From positions 2,046,001 through 2,110,000 of the forward strand of contig OZ240666.1 in NCBI GenBank assembly GCA_965198675.1: a stretch of DNA of 64,000 bases. The letters are read 5' to 3'. The notes beneath the pieces were generated by a model. That model worked only from the letters and a program-made list of their open reading frames with translations. It did not search any database and was not told the origin of the DNA. Source of the DNA: Prochloron sp965198675 (lineage in GTDB: Bacteria > Cyanobacteriota > Cyanobacteriia > Cyanobacteriales > Prochloraceae). The position numbers and the translations under genes are program-made. Shown one piece after another: positions 17,372 to 26,340 of this stretch (positions are counted from its first letter, which is position 1; each line of letters opens with the position of its first letter).

Positions 17372-18847
17372 ATGGTTTTACAATGGAAATCCATGCTCAA
17401 GCTACTAGGCTACATTTTGGTAGGTATTTTACCGGCGTCCTTCAATTCCATGGCTTACGCTCAAACTATCACCTCCGATGTCATCTATGTTAATCCTACC
17501 ACGGGGAGCGCCATGGGAGAAGGAAGTCCGGATTCTCCTTATCCTACTATCACTCAAGCCTTGAGGGTAGGGCAACCGGGGACAACAATTATCCTCGCTC
17601 CGGGACTTTATAGCCCCCAGACAGGAGAACAATTTCCCCTTATCCTTGGTAATAATATTAGTATTATAAATTTTTATCAAAACAATTTTATGAATACAAA
17701 TGTTATTATAGCAGGGAGCGGCACTTTGTTCAGTTCTACCGCTGGTGAACAATTACAAGCAGTGGTAGTGGTAACAGAAGGAGCTGGGGAATTGAGGGGA
17801 GTTACCATAATAAACGAAGATGACCTAAGTTACGGATTGTGGATAGAATCTGCTAGTCCTCAAGTGACCAATAATATTTTTAGCGGTAGGGGTAAGGGGG
17901 GAATATTTGTCAGTGGCAATAGTGCCCCAATTATTACTCATAACTACTTTAATAATATGGGCAATGGCTTGGTTGTGGCGGGAACCTCAACCCCCCAAGT
18001 ACGGCAAAATACCTTCAACAACACCAATTATGGGGTGAGAGTCTTGGAAAATGGGGCGCCGATTTTGACCAGTAACCGCATAACTGGCAATAAAATTGGG
18101 GTTTTTTTAGAAGGTAATGGTCAGGCAATCTTACGTCATAATACCATCGATACTTCTTTGACTTCCGGAATAGTTGCTCAAGACAACGCTGTGGTGGATC
18201 TGGGAAACCGTAACGACCCGGGAGGCAATATTTTCTATGGTAATGGTACCATGGATATTAGCAATCTTGTCCCTCATCATTCTCTTGCCGCTTTTGGTAA
18301 TCAGTTAGAAAAAGGCTTTTCCGGTGCAGTAGATTTAGCAGCAACTGGTGAACCTGGTAATGGATTGAATTCTATGGCAATTGTCATTCCCGTTCCTCCT
18401 CCAGAGACCCCATCTGAAGCACCTCCTCCCACTCCTTCAACAGTAAGTCCAGGTCGCAAAACCCTGGCAGAGTTATTGGTGTTGTCTCCTAGGTCAATAC
18501 CAGATCCTCGGGATTTTCCCCCTTTATCCTTTGACTCGAAACTCATTCCTATTGACAATGTAGGAGATGGGAATATCAATCCCCAGGATTATCTTGTCAT
18601 GGTGGACACTTTTAATTCCCAGCACGAAGAAGAATTGGTGGCAATTTACCCTCATGTAATGCCGAAAATGTTCAATGGCCAATCCATGTGGCAAGTAGGG
18701 GTTTTTTCTAGCTTGGAAAGTGCTTCTCTGGTTTTGCAAAATCTGAACTCTTTTGGTTTCAGCGGCTTAATTATTCGTCAGGAAGAATTAGAGAGGTATC
18801 AAAGGATTGTACAAGAGTCACAAGAAGAGGCAACGGAGGAGTTATAA
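17372..18847 (+). CDS. DUF1565 right-handed beta-helix exported protein
   Basis: A 491-residue exported protein. The signal peptide is MLKLLGYILVGILPASFN with a cleavage region at MAYAQT. The DUF1565 module, YVNPTTGSAMGEGSPDSPYP and TITQALRVGQPGTTIILAPG, follows, then parallel beta-helix coils (NNIFSGRGKGGIFVSG, NYFNNMGNGLVV, about residues 150-280). A Pro/Ser-rich linker (about 340-365) leads to a C-terminal SPOR-like segment (QSMWQVGVFSSLESASLVLQ). It probably binds or modifies cell-surface polysaccharide or peptidoglycan. The 3' end overlaps the convergent SRPBCC gene by 6 bases. Confidence 0.85.
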   Translation: MVLQWKSMLKLLGYILVGILPASFNSMAYAQTITSDVIYVNPTTGSAMGEGSPDSPYPTITQALRVGQPGTTIILAPGLYSPQTGEQFPLILGNNISIINFYQNNFMNTNVIIAGSGTLFSSTAGEQLQAVVVVTEGAGELRGVTIINEDDLSYGLWIESASPQVTNNIFSGRGKGGIFVSGNSAPIITHNYFNNMGNGLVVAGTSTPQVRQNTFNNTNYGVRVLENGAPILTSNRITGNKIGVFLEGNGQAILRHNTIDTSLTSGIVAQDNAVVDLGNRNDPGGNIFYGNGTMDISNLVPHHSLAAFGNQLEKGFSGAVDLAATGEPGNGLNSMAIVIPVPPPETPSEAPPPTPSTVSPGRKTLAELLVLSPRSIPDPRDFPPLSFDSKLIPIDNVGDGNINPQDYLVMVDTFNSQHEEELVAIYPHVMPKMFNGQSMWQVGVFSSLESASLVLQNLNSFGFSGLIIRQEELERYQRIVQESQEEATEEL

Positions 18848-19276
18848 TGATTCAGTATAATGCTTTAACTCTCTTGCCATACGTCTCATTCCCATTATTT
18901 CATCTTCCCGAATAAAAGGCAAAAATATGGGCTCAAGCAGACCGTCAAAACGACTTTGGTGAACGTACTTAGTTCGCCAAAAGTCAATTTCTTGCAGTTC
19001 AAAGAGAAACTGGTTGCGGAAACCAGGAATAGAAGAAACCCACTGGAGGCAAATTTCTGGTTCCAGCAGGGTAATTTGAGCCTGAAACTCAGTTTTCTGC
19101 TCTCTCGGGAGACGACGGAGGGCTAAAAAGACCTCCTCCCAAGGCTGAAAAGACCTTTGAGGATCGCAGTCAAAGAGAAATGTATTCCAATGGTGCCACT
19201 TTTGTTTGACCATAAGGCTCTGCCAAACTAACCGTTTCGGGGCATTAATTTCAATTTCTGTTCTTAAAGTAGTCAT
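18842..19276 (-). CDS. SRPBCC family (START-like) protein
   Basis: A 144-residue protein with the SRPBCC helix-grip pattern: an opening strand, TLRTEIEINAPKRLVWQSLM, then alternating strands with W-N-T-F-L-F and LQWVSSIPGF, and a long C-terminal helix (MGMRRMARELKHYTE). Such proteins bind hydrophobic ligands in a central cavity; the ligand is unknown. Divergent from the malic enzyme gene; a CGCAGAGG repeat array lies between them. Confidence 0.8.
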   Translation of the reverse strand: MTTLRTEIEINAPKRLVWQSLMVKQKWHHWNTFLFDCDPQRSFQPWEEVFLALRRLPREQKTEFQAQITLLEPEICLQWVSSIPGFRNQFLFELQEIDFWRTKYVHQSRFDGLLEPIFLPFIREDEIMGMRRMARELKHYTESL

Positions 19277-19295
19277 TTTAGGTTATTCTTTTATT

Positions 19296-19353
19296 GAACC
19301 ACAGAGGCGCAGAGGGCGCAGAGGGCGCAGAGGGCGCAGAGGGCGCAGAGAAA
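19296..19353. repeat. Tandem GCGCAGAGG array
   Basis: Six consecutive 9-base units (GCAGAGGGC-like) in perfect tandem, the most regular copy of the CGCAGAGG family here. It sits between the SRPBCC gene and the malic enzyme gene. Confidence 0.85.
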
Positions 19354-19405
19354 GAAGGATAAGAGAGGGCTTACCTACTATGGTAGTGTATTTGAGGGTA
19401 ATTTG

Positions 19406-20782
19406 ATGATAAATCTCACTCCTAATTCTAGTTTTAGTTTAACCATTTCCATTGAATTGCCAAATCGTCCGGGAACCTTGGCAGAGGTAACTCAGGCCAT
19501 CGCCCAGGTAGGAGGTAATTTAGAGGAGATATCCCTGGTTGCAAGAAATTTGCAGGTTTCCGTGCGAGAATTGACGATAGAGGCTTATAGTTGTGAACAG
19601 GGAGAACGCATTGTCAAAGCTGTGGAAGCTCTACCGGAAGTAAAGGTTCTGGAGGTATTGGATCGCACTTTTGACCTTCATAAGGAGGGCAAAATAGAAA
19701 TTCAGAGTCGGCGGAAACTGAAGAGTCAGTCAGACTTGGCTATGGTTTATACTCCAGGGGTAGGGAGAGTTTGTCAGGCGATCGCCTCCCAACCAGAAAA
19801 GGTCTTTTCCCTCACTATTAAAAGTAACACTGTAGCTATTGTCACCGACGGTAGTGCTGTGTTAGGTTTGGGAAACTTAGGTGCAGCAGCAGCTTTACCT
19901 GTCATGGAAGGGAAGGCTATGCTGTTTAAGGAGTTTGCTAATATCGACGCTTTTCCTCTTTGTCTTGCTACTCAAGACACGGATGAAATTGTGGCTACAG
20001 TGAAGAATATTGCTCCTGTGTTTGGGGGGGTGAATTTAGAAGATATTAGCGCACCTCGTTGCTTTGAGATTGAAAAAAGACTGGGAGAAGAGTTGGATAT
20101 TCCTATCTTTCACGACGACCAACACGGTACGGCTATTGTCACCCTGGCTGCCCTCTATAATGCCCTGAAACTGGTACAAAAAAGCCTAGAAGGGGTACGG
20201 ATTGTGCTCAATGGGGCGGGGGCGGCTGGCATAGCTGTAGCTCGTCTCTTGCGGGAAGCAGGGGCTACCCATATCTGTATTTGTGACTCCAAAGGGATTG
20301 TTTCCACTAGTCGGAAGGACTTAACACCCCAGAAACAAGAATTTGCCTGGGAATCTAGTGGTTCTCTGGTTGATGCTATTGTAGATGCAGATATTTTTAT
20401 TGGGGTCAGTGTTCCTGGAGTACTCACTCCGGAAATGGTAGAATCTATGGCTAAAGACCCTATTGTTTTGGCTATGGCTAACCCTATTCCAGAAGTACAA
20501 CCAGAATTGGTACGAGATCAGGTAGGAGTCATAGCAACGGGACGCAGTGACTATCCTAACCAAATTAACAATGTGCTCGCTTTTCCGGGAGTATTGCGGG
20601 GAGCATTAGACTGTCGGGCTACAGCTTTTACTACTCAGATGTATTTGGAAGCAGCAAAGGCGATCGCTTCTTTGGTTACGGATTTAGATTCTGAACATAT
20701 TATCCCCTCTGTGTTCGACCCCCGGATTGCCCCTGCTGTGGCTGCTGCTGTAGGGTGCGTTAACAACGCACCGTCTCCGTAA
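19406..20782 (+). CDS. NAD(P)-dependent malic enzyme with N-terminal ACT domain
   Basis: A 458-residue enzyme that oxidatively decarboxylates malate to pyruvate. The ATG at 19406 is chosen over the TTG one codon upstream. An ACT regulatory domain (residues about 9-85; SIELPNRPGTLAEVTQAIAQ) precedes the malic enzyme N-domain (LAMVYTPGVGRVCQAIA, SNTVAIVTDGSAVLGLGNLG) with the metal site DIPIFHDDQHGTA. The NAD-binding Rossmann domain is VLNGAGAAGIAVARLL. The ACT fusion suggests allosteric control by a small ligand. The 3' end runs into a CGTTAACAACGCACC repeat-like tail. Confidence 0.92.
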   Translation: MINLTPNSSFSLTISIELPNRPGTLAEVTQAIAQVGGNLEEISLVARNLQVSVRELTIEAYSCEQGERIVKAVEALPEVKVLEVLDRTFDLHKEGKIEIQSRRKLKSQSDLAMVYTPGVGRVCQAIASQPEKVFSLTIKSNTVAIVTDGSAVLGLGNLGAAAALPVMEGKAMLFKEFANIDAFPLCLATQDTDEIVATVKNIAPVFGGVNLEDISAPRCFEIEKRLGEELDIPIFHDDQHGTAIVTLAALYNALKLVQKSLEGVRIVLNGAGAAGIAVARLLREAGATHICICDSKGIVSTSRKDLTPQKQEFAWESSGSLVDAIVDADIFIGVSVPGVLTPEMVESMAKDPIVLAMANPIPEVQPELVRDQVGVIATGRSDYPNQINNVLAFPGVLRGALDCRATAFTTQMYLEAAKAIASLVTDLDSEHIIPSVFDPRIAPAVAAAVGCVNNAPSP

Positions 20783-21250
20783 TGCTGATCTACCCGGGAG
20801 ACCAGCATTGCCCACCATGGACCTGGTATGATGAAACAACAGAATGTTAGATTTGACGACAGAGGTATTCATGTCTATGGTATTGTTAAATTGCCGGATT
20901 TGAAGCGCTACGGGCGGGTGTGGGGAAGATAAAAGCCTTATCTGGACTTGTCCCAATCCCCCTGGCGGTTGCTATAACTTTGGACGGTGGGCAATGCCCA
21001 CTATTTTGATAAGATATTCTGTAGGGTGGGCATTGCCCACCATGGACCTGGTATGATGAAACAACAGTCGTAGGGTGGGCATTGCCCACCATGGACCTGG
21101 TATGATGAAACAACAGAATGTTAGATTTGACGACAGAGGTATTCATGTCCATGGTATTGTTAAATTGCCGGATTTGATAGATAAGGTTGGCTCCCCCCTT
21201 AATAAAGGAGGGAGCACAAAAATGACAAATTGCCCGGAAAAGGTTTGTTA
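20783..21250. repeat. Intergenic field of duplicated repeats
   Basis: Four GTGGGCATTGCCCAC palindromes plus a longer duplicated block. The sequence CATGGACCTGGTATGATGAAAC through TTAAATTGCCGGATTTG occurs at 20815-20901 and again at 21094-21177, with a partial copy at 21040-21065. The block encodes a short frame (NVRFDDRGIHVHGIVKLPDL) that could be a gene remnant; no intact gene is seen. Confidence 0.65.
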
Positions 21251-21263
21251 TCCACCCAGTATT

Positions 21264-23093
21264 CTAGAGTTTTGATTGAAGTAATGCTAGACCATCCCGG
21301 AATATAATAGTGTGGGGGTGTTCTTTTCCTAGCTTTCGTTCAGCAATGTCCAACGCTTCCTGATCAAGAGGTTCTGCTTCTGTGTACCTTCCTTGGAAGT
21401 AATAGAGTTGTGCGAGGTTGTTGAGACTGGCTGCTACAGAAGGATGTTCCTCTCCGAGTAGCCGTTTTTTCATTTCCAACGCTTCCTTATAAAGAGGTTC
21501 TGCTTCGGAGTACCTTCCTTGGGACTTATAGAATGCTGCCAGGTTGTTGAGACTGGCTGCTACATGAGGATGTTCCTCTCCGAGTAGCCGTTTTCTCATT
21601 TCCAACGCTTCCTGATAAAGAGGTTCTGCTTCCGAGTACCTTCCTTGGGAGTAATAGAGTAAAGCCAGGTTGTTGAGACTGGCTGCTACATGAGGATGTT
21701 CCTCTCCGAGACGACTTCTGGTTACAGACAGACACTTCTCGAACCAAGGTCTTGCTTCCTCATATGCTCCTTGATCTCTATAGAAGCTTCCTAAACCAAC
21801 AAAAGGTCTAACTATATCTTCATCTTTCACCCAGTCTATCAAAACTGTAGCCACTTCCTGAAGATGAGGAATATAGGGAGCAAACCTTTCAATGTCCTGA
21901 AGAGTGGGGGTTTGGAGTATTTCCTTAGTTTCAGCTACTATAACCTCACACACCCTTTCCTTCATACTGGACATATGATCCACGTTCCCCTTCCTTTGGA
22001 AAAACTCTCGAATCAACTGATGAAGTTAGTAAAACCCTTTTTCCTTCCTTGACAACAAACTCAAATTTACCATCTCATCTCGATTATCCTCCAACTCCTC
22101 CTGGTCTTCTCCCGGTAAACACTGTTCTACAGCAGACCAAGGAATAGGAGCTAAAGCAAAGAGACTCAATAAACCTGCTAACCGTTGTTGTTCTGGATTT
22201 AATTCTTGCCAACTCAACTCAAAAGCAGCCTTTACTCCCCTTTGAGCAGTCATGTCTCCAGAAATGTCTTTCAAAGAACGATGTTCCAAACCCAGTCTCT
22301 GTCTCATTTTCTGCCAAGATAGGTCTGGTTTCCCCTTTAAATAGCTCCCTACCAGTTGTATCCCTAAAGGGAGATATCCCAAATCCGCACAAATTCCTTT
22401 TCCTTCCTCTACTTCCCGGTTCCACCGTTCTTCACCAATATAAGCAATTAACAGTTCTTGTGCTGCTTCTGGTTCCAACACCTGCAAGTCTAACTCCTCA
22501 CAAGAAGAGAGCAAATCTTTGTGTCTCGTGGTAATGAGGATTTTAAACCGAGACTGGAAGGGAGGAAGATAAGCTTGAATATCTTCATAGGCTACCACAT
22601 CATCCAAAACCAATAATACGTCCCCTTCTATCCAGTGTGCCCAACAATATTGGACCTGAGCTTTTAACTCTAAACCTTCCGATGGGTTTAAATTTAACTG
22701 AGAACGAGCAAAATTGACAATTTCCGTTCCTAGTTCCCCCTGACGAGCTTCCAACCAACAAACCCCACCAGGATAATGGTTATTTTCCCAATGATATCGA
22801 GAGTATTGAAGTGCTAATTCTGTCTTCCCCACTCCACCCATTCCTGAAATGGCCGAAATAACCACAGAAACGCCTTTTTGCAACTTTTCATGCAAAGTTG
22901 ACATTTCCGAAGACCGTCCCACAAACTCCCTCACATTGCTGAATGGTAGGTTATTGGGAGGGTTTAACTTTACCTGTTCCTTCTCTTTACCCCCAGCATC
23001 ATGAAAATGTATCTCTTGAGCATTATAAACATGAGAACCCGATTCTGCTTTAGTTTGAAACCCCGTCGCATTATCCTGATTGTTTTGGTTCAT
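21264..23093 (-). pseudogene. NB-ARC/TPR STAND protein interrupted by one in-frame stop
   Basis: An NLR-like STAND ATPase: a P-loop of NB-ARC type, AISGMGGVGKTELALQYSRY, then LLVLDDVVAYEDIQAYLPP (Walker B), RFKILITTRHKDLL and GYLPLGIQLVGSYLKG, a winged-helix part, and kinesin-light-chain-like TPRs (YSEAEPLYQEALEMRKRLLG, three to four units). Reading is open from 23093 except for one TAA at 22026-22028 (FY-stop-LHQLIREFF); the frame is unchanged on both sides. A CAA to TAA change explains it. The upstream effector-type segment (23149-23484) was probably the same gene, now separated by a heptanucleotide insertion. Such proteins act in anti-phage or signalling roles. Confidence 0.85.
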
Positions 23094-23142
23094 GGTAATA
23101 ATCTAATTAGGGAGAAAGAAGTGCAACCAAATATAAATCACC

Positions 23143-23296
23143 TTTCAGTTACCAGTGACCAATAATCACGTACCATGGTAGCAGCTCAACCTTGGGTTTG
23201 AGGCTCCCACCATACGCCTGGTAACTGGTAACTGGTAACTGGTAACTGGTAACTGGTAACTGGTAACTGGTAACTGGTAACTGGTCACTGGTCAAT
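23143..23296. repeat. Heptanucleotide array plus TTGGGTTTGAGGC cassette
   Basis: Begins CACCTTTCAGTTACCAGTGACC, contains CGTACCATGGTAGCAGCTCA and TTGGGTTTGAGGC, then about eleven GTAACTG units. The same CACCTTTCAGTTACC...GTTTGAGGC cassette recurs at 32643-32708 at the broken 5' end of another STAND gene. Both mark insertion points. Confidence 0.85.
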
Positions 23297-23484
23297 GCTT
23301 CCTCAGAACCTGCTTCTAATTGAGCGATCGCCTCTTTAGCTTTCGGTTTTCCTTGCAATCGAGTTATAATAAACTGACGGAGTGTACCTATTTTAGCGAT
23401 CGCTCCTTCTGTAAACCGTTTCCCCAACTCCATGGTATTTCCCTTGAGAACCAAACCGACAATTTCTGTAATAATTGGTTCCAT
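23149..23484 (-). pseudogene. N-terminal segment of the STAND gene, C-terminus replaced by repeat peptide
   Basis: Starts MEPIITEIVGLVLKG (an upstream in-frame ATG at 23562 has no ribosome-binding site). The helical segment GKRFTEGAIAKIGTLRQFI and AKEAIAQLEAGSEEAL resembles the N-terminal part that precedes NB-ARC domains in cyanobacterial STAND proteins. After residue 85 or so the frame runs through the heptanucleotide array and encodes TSYQLPV three times. The NB-ARC frame begins 56 bases after this stop on the same strand. It is best explained as one gene split by the repeat insertion. Confidence 0.7.
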
Positions 23485-23614
23485 CTTTAAAAAGAATCCA
23501 TCATATCTGTTACAATAAGAGTCTAACACAAATATCTGCGGTTCCTTTAAAAAACTTAACATTCAATGATTGCATTGGTGATAATATGGATATCGAATGG
23601 AACGAATGCGCGAC

Positions 23615-23712
23615 AGTCCCCACCCGTAGGATGCGTTAGCTGTCGTAGGATGCGTTACTAGCCGTAAGTAGTAGCAACAATACAAACTTTGTTGGCGTAA
23701 CGCATCCTACGC
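23615..23712. mobile_element. MITE-like CGTAGGATGCG element, copy 1
   Basis: About 98 bases beginning CCCCACCCGTAGGATGCG, with CTGTCGTAGGATGCGTTACT in the middle and ending GGCGTAACGCATCCTACG. The ends are inverted (CGTAGGATGCGTTA versus TAACGCATCCTACG). A nearly identical element lies at 38853-38955 inside a different gene. It carries no coding capacity. It is inserted between two copies of a 280-base duplication. Confidence 0.8.
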
Positions 23713-23858
23713 ACTTTCGGTTTTCCTTGCAATCGAGTTATAATAAACTGACGGAGTGTACCTATTTTAGCGATCGCTCCTTCTGTAAACCGTTTCCCCA
23801 ACTCCATGGTACTCCCCTTGAGAACCAAACCGACAATTTCTGTAATAATTGGTTCCAT
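23713..23858 (-). pseudogene. Duplicate of the STAND N-terminal segment
   Basis: Near-identical copy of the MEPIITEIVGLVLKG segment at 23330-23484 (a handful of differences), cut at LQGKPK by the MITE-like element. The 75 or so bases upstream of each copy are also duplicated (23485-23614 and 23859-23990). No downstream NB-ARC part. Confidence 0.85.
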
Positions 23859-23959
23859 CTTTAAAAATAATCCATCATATCTGTGACAATAAGAGTCTAA
23901 CACAAAAATCTGCGGTTCCTTTAAAAAACTTAACATTCAATGATTGCATTGGTGATAAT

Positions 23960-24212
23960 ATGGATATCGAATTGAACGAATGCGCGACAGTACATAAATT
24001 ATTTATTGATAGAAAACGAGGGGAATGCCCGTCCATGTCTAGTGATTAGTCATAATAAATACGTTGTCGTGATGCCCATAACCAAGACCATTAAACCACC
24101 TATCCCTCAAACTTTTAATGTTTATGGAGCAGTAATAGCTGAACAATGGTGGCAGACAACAGGAGAAATACTACCAAAAGATTTTGTTGCGAGCGGTGGA
24201 TATATTGAATAG
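23960..24212 (+). pseudogene. PemK/MazF-like toxin remnant, frameshifted
   Basis: Opens MDIELNECATVHKLFIDRKRG in one frame and continues in another as NARPCLVISHNKYVVVMPIT and PQTFNVYGAVIAEQWW. RPCLVISHNKY resembles the RP-x-LVIS strand of PemK/MazF endoribonuclease toxins. The frame changes near 24010. The first 30 bases of this gene are also present before the MITE-like element at 23585-23614. The assignment rests on a weak motif. Confidence 0.4.
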
Positions 24213-24299
24213 CATGATTATATGATATGCAGTTGTGCAAGGTGGGCAATAAATTTAAACGGTATCATCTTCCAAGAAAATGCTCACACATTGCCCACC

Positions 24300-24719
24300 C
24301 TACGTTTTAAATAACTCAAACACTTTACGACAGAAAGATTTAAGTTTTTCTCCCACTTCAGCAGCAGGTTTACTTTCCCCCAAACATTCCCAGCGATCCA
24401 CAGTAGAAAATCGCCAAACTTGTCCCGTCAGGTTAAACCCTGCGGTTTCCACCCCGATAAGACGCTGTTTCCTATCCAAGGGATCCTGGTGAAAACGAAT
24501 TTGCACTAAAATACTGCGACTTTGGATCCGTCTACTCCAACCAGGGAAGTGAAAACCGATATCAAGAGAATCAGGATCCACCAAACTCCTAGTCTCAGCG
24601 TCATTTTGCCATGGTTTGAGATCCGCTTTGGCGTCGGGAAACTCCGATGTAAATAAATTGACCACTGTGGCAATCTTCGTGGTAAAATTCAAGCTGTTGG
24701 CTCTTTCTGATGCATTCAT
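24300..24719 (-). CDS. Conserved hypothetical protein
   Basis: A 139-residue soluble protein, MNASERANSLNFTTKIATVV, with a central DIGFHFPGWSRRIQSRSILV and a C-terminal helix GEKLKSFCRKVFELF. No catalytic motif or family function is recognised; the beta-rich middle with paired strands suggests a compact single domain. It is divergent from the alpha/beta hydrolase gene with about 55 bases between the starts. The 3' end touches a GTGGGCAATGTG repeat. Confidence 0.65.
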   Translation of the reverse strand: MNASERANSLNFTTKIATVVNLFTSEFPDAKADLKPWQNDAETRSLVDPDSLDIGFHFPGWSRRIQSRSILVQIRFHQDPLDRKQRLIGVETAGFNLTGQVWRFSTVDRWECLGESKPAAEVGEKLKSFCRKVFELFKT

Positions 24720-24774
24720 TTAGTGATAGGGTGATAGGGTAGATAAGATTATAACAAGGAAATAATAAACAATC

Positions 24775-25623
24775 GTGGCCATTGCAGAAAATACCATCCA
24801 AGTCGGGGCATTAAAATGGTTTTATCAAGAAGCAACCCCCTCCCAAGAGAGTGACAAACCCCCAGTTATCCTCCTCCATGGTATCCCTGCCCACAGTTAT
24901 ACCTGGTGCGAAATGATGCCAAATTTAGCTGAGAGGGGACATAGGGCAATAGCACCAGACTGGATCGGTTTTGGCTTTTCTGCTAAACCAGATGGAAGAG
25001 ACTTTCCCTACACCCCCCATGCATTTAGAGACGCTCTGGCAGCTTTCCTGGAAACCCTAGCTATACCAACCAGTCACCTGATTATACAAGGATTTCTGGG
25101 ATCCGTGGGCATTCAATACGCTTTTCGTCACCCAGACAAAGTGGCAAGCTTAACCATCCTCAACACCCCCCTATCCCCTGAGGTTAAATTACCCAGACAA
25201 ATGCAACAGTGGGGTTGGTTCTTAATTGGAGATCTGCTCACCCAAGATCCCCTGTTAGTGGATCGCTCCCTAGAAAAGGGAAGCGGTTTCGTCATTAGGG
25301 ATCGGGACCTAGCCATATATCGCAAACCCTTCCTTCAGACTTCAGCTGCTGGACGTTCCCTCATTGCTACAGTGAAGAACCTCCAGTTACCCCAGTCTAT
25401 GGCAGAAATTCAAACTGGGTTTGCCAACTGGACCAAACCCACCCTGATTATTTGGGGTATAGAAGATCCCTGGTTGCCTTCAGATCCTGCCCAAAACCTG
25501 GCCAGGAAGCAAGGTAATATAGAATTGGTGCAGTTAGAAGAGGGGAAACACTATCCTCAGGAACACTGGTCCGACGAAATTACAGAAGCAATTGTCAAGT
25601 TTTTTCATCGTCAAGGTTTCTAA
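24775..25623 (+). CDS. Alpha/beta-fold hydrolase, atypical nucleophile site
   Basis: A 282-residue protein of the haloalkane dehalogenase/epoxide hydrolase-like branch, with a GTG start. Visible are the oxyanion loop LLHGIPAHSYTW (residues 33-44), the APDWIGFGFSAKP loop, and the C-terminal LEEGKHYPQEHW with the catalytic-type His. The nucleophile elbow is IIQGFLGSVG: the position that is Asp in dehalogenases (VVQDWGG) is Gly106 here. The fold is retained, but classical hydrolase chemistry is doubtful; a lyase-like or non-catalytic role is possible. Confidence 0.85.
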   Translation: MAIAENTIQVGALKWFYQEATPSQESDKPPVILLHGIPAHSYTWCEMMPNLAERGHRAIAPDWIGFGFSAKPDGRDFPYTPHAFRDALAAFLETLAIPTSHLIIQGFLGSVGIQYAFRHPDKVASLTILNTPLSPEVKLPRQMQQWGWFLIGDLLTQDPLLVDRSLEKGSGFVIRDRDLAIYRKPFLQTSAAGRSLIATVKNLQLPQSMAEIQTGFANWTKPTLIIWGIEDPWLPSDPAQNLARKQGNIELVQLEEGKHYPQEHWSDEITEAIVKFFHRQGF

Positions 25624-25696
25624 ATGGACCAAATTTTGAGAAAATCATCTCATCTAGATAATTGACTTTTGTACCATCACCAAAATAGAAAGAAAT

Positions 25697-26143
25697 ATGA
25701 AACGTTTTTTCCGCTCCTTGCTCTCCTTAATGCTAGTAGTAGCAACCACCTTACTGGTGAGTTGCTCCTCCACGAGTGCAACCGCCCCCACCACCTACAC
25801 TCCTGAGAAAATTGCCCAACTGCAAACCATTGTAGAACCCATAGAAGCTATCCGAGAACGGATGGTGGAAGTGGAAAATCTCATTGAAGAGGAAAACTGG
25901 GTGGATACGGTAACATTGATCCACGGTCCTTTTGGACAACTGCGCAGCAAAATGACCTATTTGTCTCGCAGTCTCTTACCTAAGGACCAAGAGAAAGCCA
26001 CTGAGTTAGCTAAGCAGTTATTTAATGACTTCGAGGGGATCGATGCTGCGGCCAAAAATCGCAACTATGGTGCTGCCTCCAGCAAGTACAGGAGTGCAGT
26101 ACGGGATTTTGACGCTTTCTTAAGTCTCATCCCTAAAGCTTAA
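25697..26143 (+). CDS. psbQ: Photosystem II protein PsbQ (CyanoQ)
   Basis: A 148-residue lumenal extrinsic subunit of photosystem II, tethered as a lipoprotein. The signal ends LLVSC with Cys23 as the lipidated residue. A four-helix bundle follows (EKIAQLQTIVEPIEAIRERM, NWVDTVTLIHGPFGQLRSKM, ATELAKQLFNDFEGIDAAA and the C-terminal FDAFLSLIP). It stabilises the oxygen-evolving complex. It is a single gene followed by a CGCAAAG repeat. Confidence 0.93.
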   Translation: MKRFFRSLLSLMLVVATTLLVSCSSTSATAPTTYTPEKIAQLQTIVEPIEAIRERMVEVENLIEEENWVDTVTLIHGPFGQLRSKMTYLSRSLLPKDQEKATELAKQLFNDFEGIDAAAKNRNYGAASSKYRSAVRDFDAFLSLIPKA

Positions 26144-26228
26144 ACTTTGCGTCTTTGCGTCTTTGCGCGATTATTCTCGTCCAAAGACGTCCTTTATCTA
26201 GCAATCCTAAATAATTAGAGAACCCTCC

Positions 26229-26312
26229 GCTCGATCCCCCCGCCCTACGGGCACCCCCCTTGTTAAGGGGGGATCAAGGGGGGATCAAGGGGGGATCGGG
26301 GGGATCCGATAA
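26229..26312. repeat. GC-rich GGGGGGATC tandem/inverted repeat
   Basis: GATCCCCCCGCCC, then CTTGTTAAGGGGGGATC and tandem AAGGGGGGATC units. It has the same family members near 30540-30775 and 37620-37660. Confidence 0.75.
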
Positions 26313-26340
26313 GTAGGGATATAGCGTTAGTACCCAGGAA

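Noticed and set aside
19296..19353. Short CRISPR-like or coding repeat
   Set aside because: Simple 9-base tandem units of the CGCAGAGG family; no spacers and no supported gene.
22016..22028. Separate start for a stand-alone TPR protein downstream of the NB-ARC gene
   Set aside because: The codon is CTG in mid-domain with no ribosome-binding site, and both sides of the TAA are in one frame and match one protein.
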